Below are positions 49,734-57,363 of a stretch of DNA of 64,000 bases, piece by piece. The position numbers and the translations under genes are program-made. Each line of letters opens with the position of its first letter. The first letter of the stretch is position 1. Under the pieces are notes generated by a model. That model made no database searches and was not told the origin of the DNA. It saw only the letters and a program-made list of their open reading frames with translations. This stretch comes from Thermogemmatispora sp042408965 (lineage in GTDB: Bacteria > Chloroflexota > Ktedonobacteria > Ktedonobacterales > Ktedonobacteraceae): positions 47,016 through 111,015 of the forward strand of contig JBHOQN010000019.1 of the NCBI GenBank assembly GCA_042408965.1, in the 5' to 3' direction.

Positions 49734-50014
49734 GGATAGCGCACGCCCGCTCACACCGTCTGCGCCGGAGGGTGGCAGGTTGTTCACTCCCCCCGCAGGC
49801 GCTCCCGGAGGTCTTCACCAGAAGTCGTAGCGCGCCCCCGGCTTTTGGGCGGCCTTTCGCAGTCCCCAGGCAATCATCGTCAGGAAATCGTATAGCTGTG
49901 AGGTATGCGGCGAAAAAATCGTAATGAAGAATAGGATGAACGTGGGGAGCGATCGCCCGGCCGTGAGGAGCGATCGCAGGCCAGTTCGCCGGCATCCTGG
50001 AGGCCGAAAGCTGC
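49734..50014. other. Spacer upstream of the amino-acid/amine ABC importer
   Basis: No gene. It holds two exact copies of GGAGCGATCGC (49946-49956 and 49967-49977) before the importer promoter; see the separate entry. Confidence 0.5.
49946..49977. promoter_or_regulatory. Twin GGAGCGATCGC sites, 21 bp apart
   Basis: Each copy contains the palindrome GCGATCGC. The start-to-start distance of 21 bp equals two helical turns, and the pair lies 38-69 bp upstream of the importer -35 box, the usual position for an activator dimer pair. Confidence 0.45.
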
Positions 50015-50043
50015 TTGACAGGCTTCACTCAGGTGCATATACT
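50015..50043 (+). promoter_or_regulatory. Strong promoter TTGACA-17-TATACT of the ABC importer
   Basis: TTGACA at 50015-50020 and TATACT at 50038-50043, the consensus spacing. Transcription starts near 50050, 67 nt before the ATPase ATG. Confidence 0.85.
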
Positions 50044-50116
50044 GGTGACGATTTTTCAGGGCATGCTTGCTGCCAGCCTGCCCGGCTCTGTCAGATGTTC
50101 ACGACGAGGAGTGACC

Positions 50117-50941
50117 ATGAACTCCGATGCCAACCAGAAGAGCAACCCCGCTCCCGAGGAAGTGCCCCATACAGCCCCAGGCGTCTCTGACGAAGAGCTC
50201 ATCATTCGAGCCGTGCACGTCAACAAATTTTTTGGCGAGAAGCACGTGCTCAGAGATATCGATTTTGAAGTGCGCCGGGGCGAAGTCGTGGCCCTCATCG
50301 GACCCAGCGGATCAGGGAAGAGCACGCTGATCCGCTGTTTAAACGGATTGGAGAAGGCGACCAGCGGAGAGATCTACATTCACGGAGAGCGCTTGAACCC
50401 CTGGCTGTCGCCAAAAAAGCTCAGTCCGCTGCGCCGCGAGCTGGGCATGGTCTTTCAGAACTTCAACCTCTTTCCGCACATGACCGCGCTGCAGAACGTC
50501 ATTGTCGCGCCCATGCTGGTGCGCAAGATTCCCCGTGAGCAGGCGCAGGCCCTGGGAGAGGAGATGCTGGCCAAGGTCGGCCTGCTGGAGAAGTGCAACG
50601 CCTATCCCGGTCAGCTCTCCGGCGGCCAGAAGCAGCGTGTCGCCATTGCGCGCGCCCTGGCGATGCAGCCCCGCGCCCTGCTCTTTGACGAACCGACCTC
50701 GGCGCTCGATCCTGAGCTGGTGGGAGAGGTGCTCAAGGTGATGAAGGATCTGGCCTATGAGGGTCGAACGATGGTGGTGGTCACCCATGAGATGCAGTTC
50801 GCCCGCGATGTCTCGGACCGCGTGGTCTTCATGTCCGACGGTGCCATTGTCGAAGAGGGCGACCCCGAACAGATCTTCAGACAACCCCGCGAGAAGCGCA
50901 CGCAGGTCTTCCTGGAGCGTGTGCTCTCGGTGCTTCCCTAG
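50117..50941 (+). CDS. Polar amino-acid/amine ABC importer, ATPase (GlnQ/HisP type)
   Basis: 274 residues from ATG 50117 (GAGGAGTG SD); the longer frame begins in the promoter. Walker A GPSGSGKST (62-70), Q-loop VFQNFNLFPHMTA, signature LSGGQKQR, Walker B LLFDEPTSALDPE and switch THEM. It is the first gene of a four-gene importer with a periplasmic-type binding lipoprotein and two different permeases. The downstream patA-patD genes suggest putrescine or another amine/amino acid as cargo, but the PAAT family signature favours an amino acid. Confidence 0.94.
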   Translation: MNSDANQKSNPAPEEVPHTAPGVSDEELIIRAVHVNKFFGEKHVLRDIDFEVRRGEVVALIGPSGSGKSTLIRCLNGLEKATSGEIYIHGERLNPWLSPKKLSPLRRELGMVFQNFNLFPHMTALQNVIVAPMLVRKIPREQAQALGEEMLAKVGLLEKCNAYPGQLSGGQKQRVAIARALAMQPRALLFDEPTSALDPELVGEVLKVMKDLAYEGRTMVVVTHEMQFARDVSDRVVFMSDGAIVEEGDPEQIFRQPREKRTQVFLERVLSVLP

Positions 50942-51025
50942 AGCAACAGGAGAGGCGTTCATTCGTCATGGTGGTTTCCCGATCCAGGAAGGTATTTTGA
51001 ACCACACAGAAAGGCGGCATATGTT

Positions 51026-51940
51026 ATGAGCAGTGGACTCACGAGGCGAACGTTCTTGCAACGCAGCGGGGGGCTGCTGGTGGCCGGCAGCGCACTGGAC
51101 CTGCTGCTGGCGGCCTGTGGTGGCAATGTGGCGACGCCCTCGGCGTCGCCTGGCGCCGCGACGGTGCCCAGCGAGGGGCTGAAGATTCCTGGCCTGCTGC
51201 AGTGGGGCTCGGACTTTGTGGATGGCGCGCCCTACGTCTTTAAGGACCCCACCAACCCCAACAGGCTGATCGGCTTCGAGGTGGAGATCGCCGATGGCCT
51301 GGCCAGGGTGATGGGGATCAGGGAGAAGCAGGTCGAGACCGACTATGGCCATCTGGAGCAGGCCCTGCTGGCCAATCAGTTCGATTTTGTGATGAATGGC
51401 TGGGAGATCACGGAAGATCGCAAGAAGACGGAGCTGTTCTCTGATCCCTACTATCGCTACGGTCAGCAGATCGTGGTGCGGGCCGATGATCCACGCTTCA
51501 GCCAGTACACCCAGTCCAGCGAGGTGTCGCTGCAGATTCTGGAGGGCCTGACGGTTGGCACGGGAACAGGCTACAAGGCAGCAGACTATCTGGCGACCGA
51601 TCCGAAGGTGCATGTCAAGCTCTACGATGGCAATCTGCCCTTCGACGATCTGAAGGAGAAGAAGATTGATGCGATGATGGTGGACCTGCCGATTGTGGCC
51701 TACTACGTGCTGGGGAGCGGCCCTGGCGGCACGGTCGATACGAAGCTCAAGGCGATCGGGAAACCGCTCTTCCCCGACGTCTATGTCATTGGCTTTAATA
51801 AGGCCAATGCCAACGCCGCCACGCTGCTGCGCGAAATCAATCAGGCGCTGGCGATCCTGAAGAAGGATGGCACGCTCAAGCGCATCTACCAGAAGTGGAG
51901 CATGTGGAACGATCAGCAGACGGCGATCGGCATCGTCTAG
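51026..51940 (+). CDS. Substrate-binding lipoprotein, family 3 (SBP_bac_3)
   Basis: 304 residues. The N-terminus combines a Tat-type twin arginine (TRRTFLQRSG) with a lipobox (LLLAAC, Cys at about 31), so it is likely exported folded and lipidated. The ligand-binding fold shows FEVEIADGLARVMG, DFVMNGWEITEDRKKTELFS, TVGTGTGYKAADYL and DAMMVDLPIVAYY. In family 3 the Arg of DRKKTE and the Asp of MVDLP usually contact the amino-acid ligand. It is 84 nt after the ATPase. Confidence 0.92.
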   Translation: MSSGLTRRTFLQRSGGLLVAGSALDLLLAACGGNVATPSASPGAATVPSEGLKIPGLLQWGSDFVDGAPYVFKDPTNPNRLIGFEVEIADGLARVMGIREKQVETDYGHLEQALLANQFDFVMNGWEITEDRKKTELFSDPYYRYGQQIVVRADDPRFSQYTQSSEVSLQILEGLTVGTGTGYKAADYLATDPKVHVKLYDGNLPFDDLKEKKIDAMMVDLPIVAYYVLGSGPGGTVDTKLKAIGKPLFPDVYVIGFNKANANAATLLREINQALAILKKDGTLKRIYQKWSMWNDQQTAIGIV

Positions 51941-52044
51941 CGGCCTCTCCTGAGTGGGGGGACGCAGCGCGCCTGTTGGCTGCGCTGAAGGACTGCGGGG
52001 GCGACCGGAGCACGGCGGTCGCCCCTGCGCGCATGAGGTGAGCT

Positions 52045-52710
52045 ATGGACCTGATACAGCAAGCTCTGCCAGACTTTCTGCACGGGACGCTCAATACGCT
52101 GATCTATTGTGTCTCCTCGTTTGCCCTGGCGCTGCTGCTCGGCCTGATTCTGGCGCTGATGAGTAATGCGCCCTTCATCTGGCTGCGTGTGCCGGCGCGC
52201 ACCTTTATTCAGGTGATGCGCGGGACGCCGATGATTACGCAGCTCCTGCTGATCTACTATGGCATCGGTGCCCTGCTGGCCAACGTCAATCTGGCGCAGA
52301 TCGATAACGCCTGGACGGCCGGCATTGCCACGCTGGCCCTCAACTATGCGGCCTATGAGGCCGAGGTCTTCCGCGCCGGCTTTCTGGCCGTCGATCGCGG
52401 GCAGAGCGAGGCCGCCTACTCGCTTGGCCTGACGGCCACGCAGAACTTCTTCCGCGTGGTGCTGCCCCAGGCCGTCCCGTTCATGATTCCGCCCTTCGTC
52501 AATGACTTTATCTATATGCTCAAGGACTCGGCGATCATCAGTGTGATTTCCGGCGCGGAACTCACGGCGGCCCTGAATCTCTGGGTCTCGCATCATGGTA
52601 GCAATCCGTTGCCCCTGTATGCGCTGGCGCTGGCGTTGTACCTGGTGTTGAGCCTGCCCACCTCCTATGTGGCCCGCTACTTTGAGAATCGCCTGCGCGC
52701 AGCTCTCTAG
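52045..52710 (+). CDS. ABC importer permease (HisM/GlnP type)
   Basis: 221 residues, about five TM helices. It has the N-terminal domain seen in PAAT permeases (TFIQVMRGTPMITQLLLIYY) and the EAA loop (EAAYSLGLTATQNFFRVVLP). It partners with the next permease as a heterodimer. TGAGGTGAGCT precedes the ATG. Confidence 0.93.
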   Translation: MDLIQQALPDFLHGTLNTLIYCVSSFALALLLGLILALMSNAPFIWLRVPARTFIQVMRGTPMITQLLLIYYGIGALLANVNLAQIDNAWTAGIATLALNYAAYEAEVFRAGFLAVDRGQSEAAYSLGLTATQNFFRVVLPQAVPFMIPPFVNDFIYMLKDSAIISVISGAELTAALNLWVSHHGSNPLPLYALALALYLVLSLPTSYVARYFENRLRAAL

Positions 52711-52729
52711 AGAGGAGTGGAAAGAAGGA

Positions 52730-53629
52730 ATGGCAAGTATCGAGCCTCCTCTGGACCATCGTACGCAGCCGGACTCCCTGCTGAACGCGGCGCGCAGTGA
52801 GCGCCGCCAGGCGCGGGGCTGGCTGGTCATCCTGGATTACCTGTTCTACGTGCTGGCGGCGCTGGCGCTCCTGGCGCTGGGCTACTATTTCTATAGCTTT
52901 CGCAGCACGATCGCGCTCTATGCGCTCCCGCTGGTGCAGGGGGCCCTGGTGACACTGGTGCTGGCGCTGGTGAGCATGGTGCCGGCGACGCTCTTTGGCT
53001 TCATCGGCGCCCTGGGCCGCCTCTCGCCGATCGCACCGCTGCGCTGGCTGGCGACGCTCTATGTTGAGGTGGTGCGCGGCACGCCGATCCTGGTGCAGTT
53101 GCTCTTCTGGTACTATGGGGTGGCCCTGGCCCTCTCGAACCTGGGCTTTGATCCCTATACGCTGGCGTTCAAGCTGATGACGGTGCTGCAGAATAATAGC
53201 CTGGTCCCGGATAACTTTGATGTCTATTTCTATGGGGTCATTGGCCTGAGCTTCAACTACGGCGCCTACCTGACGGAGGTCTTCCGCACGGGCATTGAGT
53301 CGGTGAACCGCGGCCAGCGTGAGGCGGCCCTCAGCCTGGGGATGTCCTCCTGGCAGGCGCTGCGCACGGTCATTCTGCCGCAGGCCATCCGCCTGACGAT
53401 TCCTCCGTTCACGAATAACTTTATCACGCTGATTCAGGATACGGCTCTGCTCTCGGTGATTAATGTGGTGGAGCTGGAGCAGGCGACCTCTTCCTTTGCG
53501 TATCCGCAGCTGGATGCAAATATCAAGCTCTTTATCTTTGTGCTGGGTGCCTTCTACTACCTGGCGCTCTGCTACCCGCTCTCGCTGCTCTCACGCTACC
53601 TGGAGGCGCGTTTCGCTCGGGCTGATTAG
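52730..53629 (+). CDS. ABC importer permease (HisQ type, extended N-terminus)
   Basis: 299 residues from ATG 52730, directly after AAGAAGG; the preceding frame overlaps the upstream permease. A charged N-terminus of about 30 residues and an extra TM precede the core (VRGTPILVQLLFWYYG). The EAA loop is EAALSLGMSSWQALRTVILP. An insert at about 160-185 (LMTVLQNNSLVPDNFDVYFY) is absent from the first permease. It is 20 nt after the first permease, so one operon. Confidence 0.92.
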   Translation: MASIEPPLDHRTQPDSLLNAARSERRQARGWLVILDYLFYVLAALALLALGYYFYSFRSTIALYALPLVQGALVTLVLALVSMVPATLFGFIGALGRLSPIAPLRWLATLYVEVVRGTPILVQLLFWYYGVALALSNLGFDPYTLAFKLMTVLQNNSLVPDNFDVYFYGVIGLSFNYGAYLTEVFRTGIESVNRGQREAALSLGMSSWQALRTVILPQAIRLTIPPFTNNFITLIQDTALLSVINVVELEQATSSFAYPQLDANIKLFIFVLGAFYYLALCYPLSLLSRYLEARFARAD

Positions 53630-53666
53630 CTCGTGGAGGGCCGCTGCGCCGGCGATCGCTGGTCGG

Positions 53667-53720
53667 CGTGGTCAGGGCTGGGCCGATCCCTGGCGTGGTC
53701 AGAGCTGGGCCGATCCCTGG
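53667..53720 (+). repeat. Two tandem 27-bp units downstream of the importer
   Basis: Units 53667-53693 and 53694-53720 differ at one base (GTGGTCAGGG against GTGGTCAGAG) and share GCTGGGCCGATCCCTGG. A shorter third copy follows to about 53733. Confidence 0.85.
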
Positions 53721-53746
53721 CCTGGCCTGATCCGACGAGGGGGGGC

Positions 53747-53776
53747 TTGTCTTCTGGCTGCTTTATAGGCTATACT
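53747..53776 (+). promoter_or_regulatory. Promoter TTGTCT-18-TATACT upstream of patA leader
   Basis: TTGTCT at 53747-53752 and TATACT at 53771-53776, with an 18-nt spacer. It lies about 515 nt before the patA ATG. Confidence 0.6.
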
Positions 53777-53782
53777 TAGAGG

Positions 53783-54291
53783 TAAGAATATCCATCAGCG
53801 TCCAACGCTCCGTTGCATTGTGAGTGTTTTTATGCGATCAGCCAGCTGTATCGACGAACGGCACAACCGTTACTATCTTCCGAAGTACCACGTCTTCCGT
53901 GGCTTCCACCTCTCTACCTGCTATCCCTGACCCTCGCTCCTCTCTCGGGGTCGGCATCTCCTGTCTCTGGTCGTGTGTCTACCCTGGCGTGGCTCCGGGC
54001 CATGCATTTCATATAGCCTACTGTTGAGGAAGCGTCCCCTGTAGATGTATTGCTGAGCGACTGAGCAGGCGTTTGCTCGCTGAAGCAAGCGCCCTGGCGT
54101 TGTTGTTCTCATCCTGCTATCTCGCAGGATAGGGGAGGCGAGGCAACAGTTCCTGACCTGCCCACCGGCGCACATGCTGTCAACATGAGGACAGTGACGA
54201 CGCCAGCGGATGCGTCGGCGCCAGGGCCGATGCGGCGGACCGGTGTGGGCAGGCTGCTCTCTGGATGTCCGCCCTAGTAGAAAGGTGTTTT
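53783..54291 (+). ncRNA. Long structured leader of patA (candidate regulatory RNA)
   Basis: About 510 nt separate the predicted start and the patA ATG. Hairpins seen: CCACG/CGTGG near 53889-53903; GACCC..GGGGTC near 53931-53954; a 10-bp stem at 54068-54093 (GGCGTTTGCT/AGCAAGCGCC) followed by a GTTGTTGTTCTC stretch; and ATCCTGC/GCAGGAT at about 54111-54130. Two overlapping 67-codon frames at 53813-54027 lack an SD. No known riboswitch class was recognised. Confidence 0.4.
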
Positions 54292-55803
54292 ATGCGTACC
54301 GATGGTAGACATCAAGCGTTAAAGGACTCTCAACGTTACCTTGATATTCTGCAGAAACCTGAGTTGAGTCAGTCTGAAGCCGAGTGGTTGATTGAGACCA
54401 CGCTGAACAACTTTGCGCGCTATTATAACAGTGGCTTCATTGAGTATCGCAAGTCGGTGACGGAGGCCGGCGACTTTGCCGCCGTGGAGTGGACGGGGCG
54501 CGGCGCTACCTTCCGCGACGTGCTTGGCCGCGAGTACATCGATTGTCTGGGCGGTTTCGGCCTCTTCAATCTGGGCTGGGCCCATCCGCGCGTGGTGGCT
54601 GCCGTGCGCGCGCAGCTTGAGAAGAGTCCCCTGCCGACGCAGGAGCTGCTCGACTCGCCGCGGGGCATGCTGGCGCATCTGCTGGCGGAGATCACGCCTG
54701 GCGAGATTCAGTACAGCTTCTTCGTGAACAGCGGCACGGAGGCGGTGGAGGGGGCGATGAAGCTGGCGAAGCTCTACACGCGCAAGAGCGGCTTCATCGC
54801 GGCTGTGCGCGGCTTCCACGGGAAGACGACTGGCTCCCTCTCTCTGACGGGCAAGGCGATCTTCCGCCGGCCGGCCCTGCCGCTGCACAATAACATCTAC
54901 CATGTCCCCTATGGCGACGCTGATGCCGTGGAGCAGCAGTTGCGCATTGCGCGCGAGGTGGGCAATGACATCGCTGCTGTGGTGATGGAGCCGGTGCAGG
55001 GTGAGGCGGGGGCGATTGTGCCGCCAGATGACTTCTGGCCGCGTCTGCGCGCCATCTGCGATGAGTATGAGGTGCTGCTGATCGCCGATGAGGTGCAGAC
55101 GGGTATGGGGCGCACGGGCCGGCTCTGGGGGGTGGAGCACTGGGACGTCAAGCCGGACATTATGACGGCTGCCAAGGCGCTGGGCGGCGGGGTGATGCCC
55201 ATCGGGGCCTTCATGGCGACGCCGAAGATCTGGAGCGTGCTCAATAGCAATCCCTTCATCCATACCTCAACGACGGGGGGCAATCCCCTGGCCTGTGCGG
55301 CGGCGATCGCGGCGATCAACGTGACCCTTGAGGAGGACATCGCCGGCCAGGCGGCTGAGAAGGGCAGCTACTTTATCGCCAGTCTGCGCGAGCTGGCGGC
55401 GCGCTACCCGGATATCTACAGCGATATCACGGGCAAGGGGCTGCTCATCGGCCAGCACTTCGTCGATGACGAGATCGGCTACGCTGTGGCGGCCGGCCTC
55501 TTCAAGCGCGGGGTGCTCATTGCGGGCGCGCTCAACAATTCGCGCGTGATCCGTATCGAGCCGCCGCTGGTGATCACGCGCGAGGAGATCGATACGGTGC
55601 TCAATCGTCTGGAGGAGACGCTCAAGGAGGTGCGCGCGAGCAAGCTCAGCAGCGCGCCGGCGCCGGCGATGGTGGAGGCGGCCGGCGCGGCCAGCTCGAA
55701 CAGTGTGAGCGGTGTGGCTGGTGTGGCTGGTGTGGCTGGTGTGAGCGGTGTGAGCGGTGTGGCTGGTGTGGCCGGCGCGGATCAGGATAGTGCAGTGGCC
55801 TGA
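54292..55803 (+). CDS. patA: Putrescine aminotransferase-like class III aminotransferase
   Basis: 503 residues from ATG 54292 (AGAAAGGTG SD). It resembles E. coli PatA/YgjG along its length by eye: NPGFLEYRKSV-like segment (NSGFIEYRKSVTEAGDFAAV), YSFFVNSGTEAVEGAMKLAK, DEVQTGMGRTG with Asp266, PLP Lys295 in TAAKALGGGVMPIGAF, and NNSRVIRIEPPL. It would convert putrescine (or cadaverine) plus 2-oxoglutarate to an aminoaldehyde. A C-terminal tail after about residue 450 is foreign to PatA and ends in (A/S)GV tripeptide repeats encoded by a 9-bp minisatellite. patD lies two genes downstream. Confidence 0.88.
   Translation: MRTDGRHQALKDSQRYLDILQKPELSQSEAEWLIETTLNNFARYYNSGFIEYRKSVTEAGDFAAVEWTGRGATFRDVLGREYIDCLGGFGLFNLGWAHPRVVAAVRAQLEKSPLPTQELLDSPRGMLAHLLAEITPGEIQYSFFVNSGTEAVEGAMKLAKLYTRKSGFIAAVRGFHGKTTGSLSLTGKAIFRRPALPLHNNIYHVPYGDADAVEQQLRIAREVGNDIAAVVMEPVQGEAGAIVPPDDFWPRLRAICDEYEVLLIADEVQTGMGRTGRLWGVEHWDVKPDIMTAAKALGGGVMPIGAFMATPKIWSVLNSNPFIHTSTTGGNPLACAAAIAAINVTLEEDIAGQAAEKGSYFIASLRELAARYPDIYSDITGKGLLIGQHFVDDEIGYAVAAGLFKRGVLIAGALNNSRVIRIEPPLVITREEIDTVLNRLEETLKEVRASKLSSAPAPAMVEAAGAASSNSVSGVAGVAGVAGVSGVSGVAGVAGADQDSAVA
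55703..55777 (+). repeat. In-frame 9-bp tandem repeat in the patA 3' end
   Basis: GGTGTGGCT and GGTGTGAGC units (about eight copies) encode GVA/GVS tripeptides near the C-terminus. Because the unit is 9 bp, copy-number change would alter tail length without a frameshift. Confidence 0.9.
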
Positions 55804-55836
55804 GCGCTGGCTGCTGCGGAGATGGAGGGAAGGACG

Positions 55837-57018
55837 ATGCATATTGTGGTGCTGGGCGGCGCGGGCGCGATGGGGCGCGTGACTGTGCGCATCCTGAGCG
55901 AGTACGCCGATGTCGAGCGCATCACCCTGGCTGATTATCATCTGGAGCGCGCCCGGGCGGTGGCGGCCGCCATTGAGGCTGCGCGCCCGCGCGCGCGCCT
56001 CGAGGTGCGTGCTATCGACGTCACCGATGAGGCGCGGCTGGGCGAGTTGCTGCGCGGGGCAGACGTCGCCCTGAGCGCGGTCGATTACCGCTACAATCCG
56101 CCGATCCTGCGGGCCTGCATTCGCGAGGGCGTGCACTACGCGGATCTGGGCGGCCTCTTTCACATGTCGCGCACGCTGCTGGCTATGCATGCGGAGGCGG
56201 AGGCGGCGGGCATCACGGCTGTGCTCGGCATGGGGAGCACGCCGGGCATCACGAATCTGCTGGCCCGCGCCGCCGTGGATAGCCTGGAGCGCGTCGAGAG
56301 CATCAAGGTGCAGATCGGCTGTGCCGATGCCACGCCCACGCGGGCCCCACTCGTTGCGCCTTACTCGATTCGTACTATCCTCGACGAGTTCACGCGCGAG
56401 CCGCAGGTCTACGAAGATGGCGCCTGGCACGCGCAGCCCCCGCTCAGCGGTCAGGAGGAGCTGGTCTTTCCGCTGCCGGTCGGGCGCGCTACGGCCATCT
56501 ATTCGTTGCATTCGGAGTGCGCTACCTTTCCGCTCTCCTTCCGCGAGAAGGGGGTGCGCCATGTCTCGTTTAAGATCGCCTTCCCCGGCGACTTCATGGC
56601 GAAGCTCAGGTTCCTGGTGGAGCTGGGCTTTGGCAGCGCTGAGCCGCTGGCGGTCGGCGGGGTGCAGGTGGCGCCGCGCGAGGTGCTGGCGCGCCTGCTG
56701 GAGCGGTTGCCTGCTGAGGAGGTTGAGCCGCAGGATTGTGATGTGCTGCGCGTGGTGACGCGCGGTGAGGCCGGGGGTCAGCCGCTGGAGATCACCGGCC
56801 AGGTGGTGGTGCTCCCGGACCGCCGCCGCGGGCTGAGTGCCGGCGCGCTCGATACGGGTGTGCCGCTGGCGATTGTCGGGCGTATGCTGGCGCGCGGGGA
56901 GATCACGCGCCGTGGCGCCTTTGGCCCGGAGGCCTGCGTGCCGGTGGCGGCCTTTTTTGAGGAGCTGGGGCGCTACGAGATGCATGTGACGGAGACGCGG
57001 ACACGGACGCTCTGGTAG
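55837..57018 (+). CDS. Saccharopine dehydrogenase-like NAD(P)-binding protein
   Basis: 393 residues from ATG 55837 (GGAGGGAAGG SD). The N-terminal Rossmann fold (MHIVVLGGAGAMGRVTVRIL, then DYHLERA) and the saccharopine dehydrogenase C-terminal domain follow. GMGSTPGITNLLA is characteristic of this family, which includes lysine-pathway and carboxynorspermidine-type reductases and uncharacterised enzymes. It sits between patA and patD, 33 nt after patA, so it likely acts on the same amine or amino-acid route. The 3' end is partly duplicated downstream. Confidence 0.85.
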   Translation: MHIVVLGGAGAMGRVTVRILSEYADVERITLADYHLERARAVAAAIEAARPRARLEVRAIDVTDEARLGELLRGADVALSAVDYRYNPPILRACIREGVHYADLGGLFHMSRTLLAMHAEAEAAGITAVLGMGSTPGITNLLARAAVDSLERVESIKVQIGCADATPTRAPLVAPYSIRTILDEFTREPQVYEDGAWHAQPPLSGQEELVFPLPVGRATAIYSLHSECATFPLSFREKGVRHVSFKIAFPGDFMAKLRFLVELGFGSAEPLAVGGVQVAPREVLARLLERLPAEEVEPQDCDVLRVVTRGEAGGQPLEITGQVVVLPDRRRGLSAGALDTGVPLAIVGRMLARGEITRRGAFGPEACVPVAAFFEELGRYEMHVTETRTRTLW

Positions 57019-57126
57019 GGCGCTCAGCCGGTGGCGGCGGTGGCGGCCTTTTTTGAGGAGCTGGGGCGCTACGGGATGCACGTGACGGAGACGCGGACAC
57101 GGACGCTCTGGTAGGGCGCTCAGCCG
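56943..57126 (+). repeat. 96-bp tandem duplication spanning the 3' end of the saccharopine dehydrogenase-like gene
   Basis: The segment beginning 56943 recurs from 57039 (period 96 bp, 32 codons), including the stop codon. Only about two differences were seen within the copied gene end (TACGAGATGCATGTG against TACGGGATGCACGTG). The second copy is not translated. Confidence 0.92.
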
Positions 57127-57185
57127 ATGGCGCTCCGCTCTGCTGGTCTGGTCCGCCGGGGATGGCGCCCGGCCGACGATTCCCG

Positions 57186-57213
57186 TTGCTCTGGCGCGCG
57201 TCTGTGATACAAT
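57186..57213 (+). promoter_or_regulatory. Possible promoter TTGCTC-16-TACAAT of patD
   Basis: TTGCTC at 57186-57191 and TACAAT at 57208-57213; the -10 is preceded by GA rather than TG. It would give patD its own transcript with a roughly 145-nt leader. Confidence 0.5.
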
Positions 57214-57363
57214 ACCGTTGTGAGCGGGGCGGCAGAGGCAATGATTTCGTACGGTTCTGGCCGCAACGCTACGAATATCGCGAGATCAGGTGTCCGCGAG
57301 CGCCCATCTCGCATACGCAGGACAGGCTATTTCTCGCACCTCTCTGTGAAAGGGGGCCATGCA

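Noticed and set aside
49946..49977. Possible CRISPR-like direct repeats
   Set aside because: Only two short copies with a 10-nt spacer; a regulatory site pair is more likely. No CRISPR array was found anywhere in the window.
53813..54027. Two overlapping 67-codon frames in the patA leader
   Set aside because: Neither has an SD, and both cross hairpins; better explained as leader RNA.
55267..57081. 604-codon minus-strand frame opposite patA and the saccharopine dehydrogenase-like gene
   Set aside because: It crosses two real genes and includes HTAHT-type repeats that are just the reverse of the PatA tail minisatellite.
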